A stretch of DNA of 64,000 bases from Tenrec ecaudatus. Lineage: Eukaryota > Chordata > Mammalia > Afrosoricida > Tenrecidae. Below, in pieces: positions 61,540 to 64,000 of this stretch (within the stretch, counting starts at the first letter, position 1; each line of letters opens with the position of its first letter). The position numbers were made by a program, and so were the translations under genes. The DNA is taken from positions 78,595,700-78,659,699 of the forward strand of contig NC_134546.1 of assembly GCF_050624435.1 (NCBI RefSeq), given 5' to 3'. A model generated the notes under the pieces. The model saw only the letters and a list, made by a program, of their open reading frames with translations, had not been told where the DNA came from and searched no databases.

Positions 61540-62540
61540 ATTTTAAGAGAAGTACCCTTTTAGTTGCAAAATCTACTCTGTTTCCCAAGATCTAAGTATA
61601 AGGTGGCTCCATCAGACCTGGGAACATAAATCAGTTTAATTCAGTAAATATTTGTTGATAAGTGACACAGAGTTTTCTGTATCATCTGTGGAACTATCTG
61701 ACCATATTGGGAAATGTAACAAAGTATTGCAATCCTCATATCTCCATTTTCAACCAGCAAGTTTGGAATCTGACTAGAACGTCATAAGGAAATTCTCTAG
61801 TGTATCAAGCATAAGAGAAGCATAATCCCTATGGATGCAAATTAATAGGGAAATGCTTCACTTTGATCTGTCCCATAAGCACTTGTTCTGAGAGACCCAG
61901 CAGACAAGAGTTACTTAGAAGAAGTAAATTTAAATTCCAGACCTCTCAACTTGGAAGAGTCTTTACAAACATTTTGCCCATGCACTTGAAACCACTGGAC
62001 TGATAGAACCTCTGGTAAGTGATATTACATTAGTAGAGTACATAAATCATGATAAGCATCACTGAACTTAACTGTCAAGTTTAACTGCCCCAATAGCATT
62101 CAATCAAAATAAAACAAAAGTAAACTCCAACTCTAAAGATAGTTAGGTTTAACAACACTCCACCCCCTTTCTCCCATCACTTTTTAGTGCTCCTGCTTGT
62201 TTTATTTTTGCATTTTGTTACACTGACATAATTTACCTAGACTACATGATGCCAGGTACTTCTCTTTTCCTAAAGGCAATCATACACGCCAATGCTTTGT
62301 GGCGCACTATGGTCCTTCACCTCAAAGGTCATTAGTTACAGTTCTTTCTTCAGCCCATTAACACTGTGGCAGGGTTGGATGGCTGGGTGGTTCGCGTTAG
62401 TTAGGAGGATGCCCCATCCGGGGAATCTGATCACAGGCTCACACATGTACATTGTACATCGTTTTATGTCCCCCATGCACGCTCTCGGCGCTGAGGAAAG
62501 TACCGTTTCTGCCCCAGGTGCAATCATTACTTGAGCCTTT
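61540..62540. other. No gene seen
   Basis: AT-rich, unassigned, rising in GC towards the promoter. Confidence 0.35.
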
Positions 62541-62599
62541 GCAGAGGCAGCCACAGCCAGGGCAGAGGGCCCATTGTTGCCTCACAGCCTCTCCCTGGC

Positions 62600-62860
62600 T
62601 CCTCCCCGCGCCGCCTGGGCCCTGGCCCCGGCCCCGCCCTAAACGGCCCCTCTCCTCCTGGCTTCGCAGTCACCTGGGTTTGTGCAGCCGCGGCAATGGG
62701 CGGACCCAGAGCCGCCTCAAAGGTGAAGTGAAGGCGGAGCCCCGGCCCCGCCGGCTCCTCCCACCCCGGGTCGCTCGGAGACGGGGCGGAAGTGGCGATG
62801 TCCTAGCCGGAAGTGTGGCTTTTCTGGCGGCTCCTACTTAATGTGCGCTGCCCTTGGTGC
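62600..62860 (+). promoter_or_regulatory. CpG-rich promoter with ETS-type sites
   Basis: A sharp GC and CpG rise against a CpG-poor surround. It contains several 'ccccgcc'-type Sp/KLF boxes and two ETS-like sites (ggcggaagtgg at about 62785 and gccggaagtgt at about 62806), a combination found at TATA-less housekeeping and zinc-finger gene promoters. The strand is inferred from the donor downstream; a bidirectional promoter is possible. Confidence 0.7.
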
Positions 62861-62906
62861 TAGAGGAGCGCCTGCAACCTGAGCACTTTGTAGCCAGCGC
62901 TCCCAG
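62850..62906 (+). other. Probable non-coding first exon
   Basis: The stretch '...ctttgtagccagcgctcccag' ends at a strong GTGAGG donor (62907). The start is uncertain. A 42-bp candidate second exon lies at 63230-63271, with acceptor ttcttcacag and donor GTGAGC. The gene it belongs to would continue past the window end, and I cannot name it. Confidence 0.5.
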
Positions 62907-63229
62907 GTGAGGGGCGCTCTTCTCCAGGATCACGCGTGTGGGCGGCGGCCAGTTTGGGGTACCCTGGTGCACCCATCAGCCCTGCTGGGGTGCAAATGCC
63001 CTTTCTCTCCTTTTCATCTTCTCCAGGCGGCGCCCCTCGTGGTGAGAGGTGAGCATGTGTCCTGGTAGGCTGATCCCATCCCCCAGCTTTTGAATTGTTT
63101 GGGGCTCCTGGTGGGAATCCCCGCTGGAGAAAGGGGTAATCCCAGGCTGGGGGTCTTGTCCTTGGGTTGCCAGGTTCGTTGTCTTGTGGGTTTCTGCTAA
63201 CCCCCCCCAATTGTTTCCTTTCTTCACAG

Positions 63230-63271
63230 CGGTGCCTTCTCTAAGACTCCTTGTACCTCTACAGCTCAAAG
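63230..63271 (+). other. Candidate short second exon
   Basis: Flanked by a pyrimidine-rich acceptor and a GTGAGC donor. No open frame links it to the first exon. It may be non-coding or spurious. Confidence 0.35.
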
Positions 63272-63519
63272 GTGAGCCCCAGGCCTGTTGTTTCTCTCAC
63301 TATGAAGAAAACGCGTCTCAGGAAGAGAGTGGCTGCAGCTGGTGCACAAAACGTTAGTGCTTTGGGCGTGGGTTTGCTAAGTATGGTCACCTGTGTGGTA
63401 CCTTCTCCCGGATGCAGGGCGGGGGAGAACCCAAAGTCCAGGTGTAGAACCTCCCTGGCTCTTCGCAACTGGTGTGTGGCCGCTGAGAGCACACTCAGCC
63501 TTGTGGGTGTTGAAGTAGG

Positions 63520-64000
63520 CTAGAGAAACTAATCCATAGAAAGTCATGTGTTATAAGCGTTTTATATAAAGAGTAATTGTATATTAAGGAAGCACCACAA
63601 CACCGTCCAGTTCAAGCCCCAAGTCCAATATTAACCCATATGTCTGATACCACTCTATAAAGTTCCCCTCAGACTAAAGAAACACGTGCAATGACGCTTA
63701 ATGCAGGATGATCCCAGGCCAGTGGGTAGAAAGTCTTTGGATCCTGTGGTGGTGTAAGCATCTCAGCATTGGCAGGGATCTCCATGTGGCTTCTCTAGTT
63801 TCAGGGCATGGGGTCTATCAGCGTAGTGCCATGGGTCTGGTCAGTAGAGGGTCTCTAAGGGAGTGAACCGAAAGTGAAACAGAGAGGAAAAGAATCTGCC
63901 TCCTGTCTCCAAGGAGGATATTCTGGAATTCCCAGAATTGTCAGGAGGCCACACTCACATAGGGGCTATTGCTAATATTTTGATTGACAGGCTAGACTCC
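63520..64000 (+). repeat. Dispersed ~450-bp repeat, copy 4, reaching the window end
   Basis: From 'ggctagagaaactaatccat' to 'ttgattgacaggctagactcc'. It is the cleanest copy and shows both family ends. Confidence 0.8.

Noticed and set aside
62452..62841. A 129-codon Pro/Arg-rich frame
   Set aside because: It lies in the CpG island, where long frames arise from GC content, and has no recognisable domain.

Overview
This window is vertebrate nuclear DNA from a placental mammal, almost certainly an afrotherian and most likely a tenrec. AfroSINE-type tRNA-derived SINEs occur on both strands, and RTE (BovB-like) 3' ends with (CAA)n tails are present. Many copies share one L1 3' UTR, each ending in a variant of 'gtatgagcccctaataaaatgatt'. 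At 48.1 kb there is a SPIN-type hAT transposon with a perfect 8-bp target duplication; SPIN is known from tenrec but, as far as I recall, not from elephant. The species call is inference.

The window is gene-poor and made mostly of repeats and decayed genes. From left to right: an immunoglobulin heavy-chain V (IGHV) pseudogene with leader, V exon and a 23-bp-spacer recombination signal (0.7-1.2 kb); a L1-rich block (4-16.6 kb); a decayed KRAB C2H2 zinc-finger gene on the minus strand (finger exon about 18.4-23.2 kb, KRAB exon at 28.5 kb); a 5'-truncated betaretrovirus-like provirus (18.5-21.8 kb) lying inside that finger array; L1 and small DNA transposons (26-36 kb); a C1orf43 processed pseudogene (36.5-37.3 kb); LTR-like and unassigned sequence (38-43 kb); a UBE2E3 retrocopy with a long open frame (43.9-45.2 kb); a second, eroded IGHV remnant (46.4 kb); the SPIN element; an RPL36A processed pseudogene (52.4-52.8 kb); and two solo LTRs with perfect target duplications (56.4-56.9 and 60.0-60.4 kb). 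A CpG-rich promoter with a probable first exon lies at 62.6-62.9 kb.

The flanks of the two IGHV remnants (about 9.0-9.7 kb and 47.3-47.9 kb) are paralogous and share an old SINE. This indicates duplication of a V-gene unit, and several later insertions can be dated against the matching empty copy.

The best candidate for something unusual is the provirus. It has a precise 3' LTR end and a 6-bp duplication of the zinc-finger target, yet its left side starts directly in mid-integrase with no 5' LTR, gag, pro or RT. It keeps a 536-codon open env frame. That env is broken from its own start region by a frameshift at a T run, so it is not an intact gene as read here. No functional host protein-coding gene is complete in this window.
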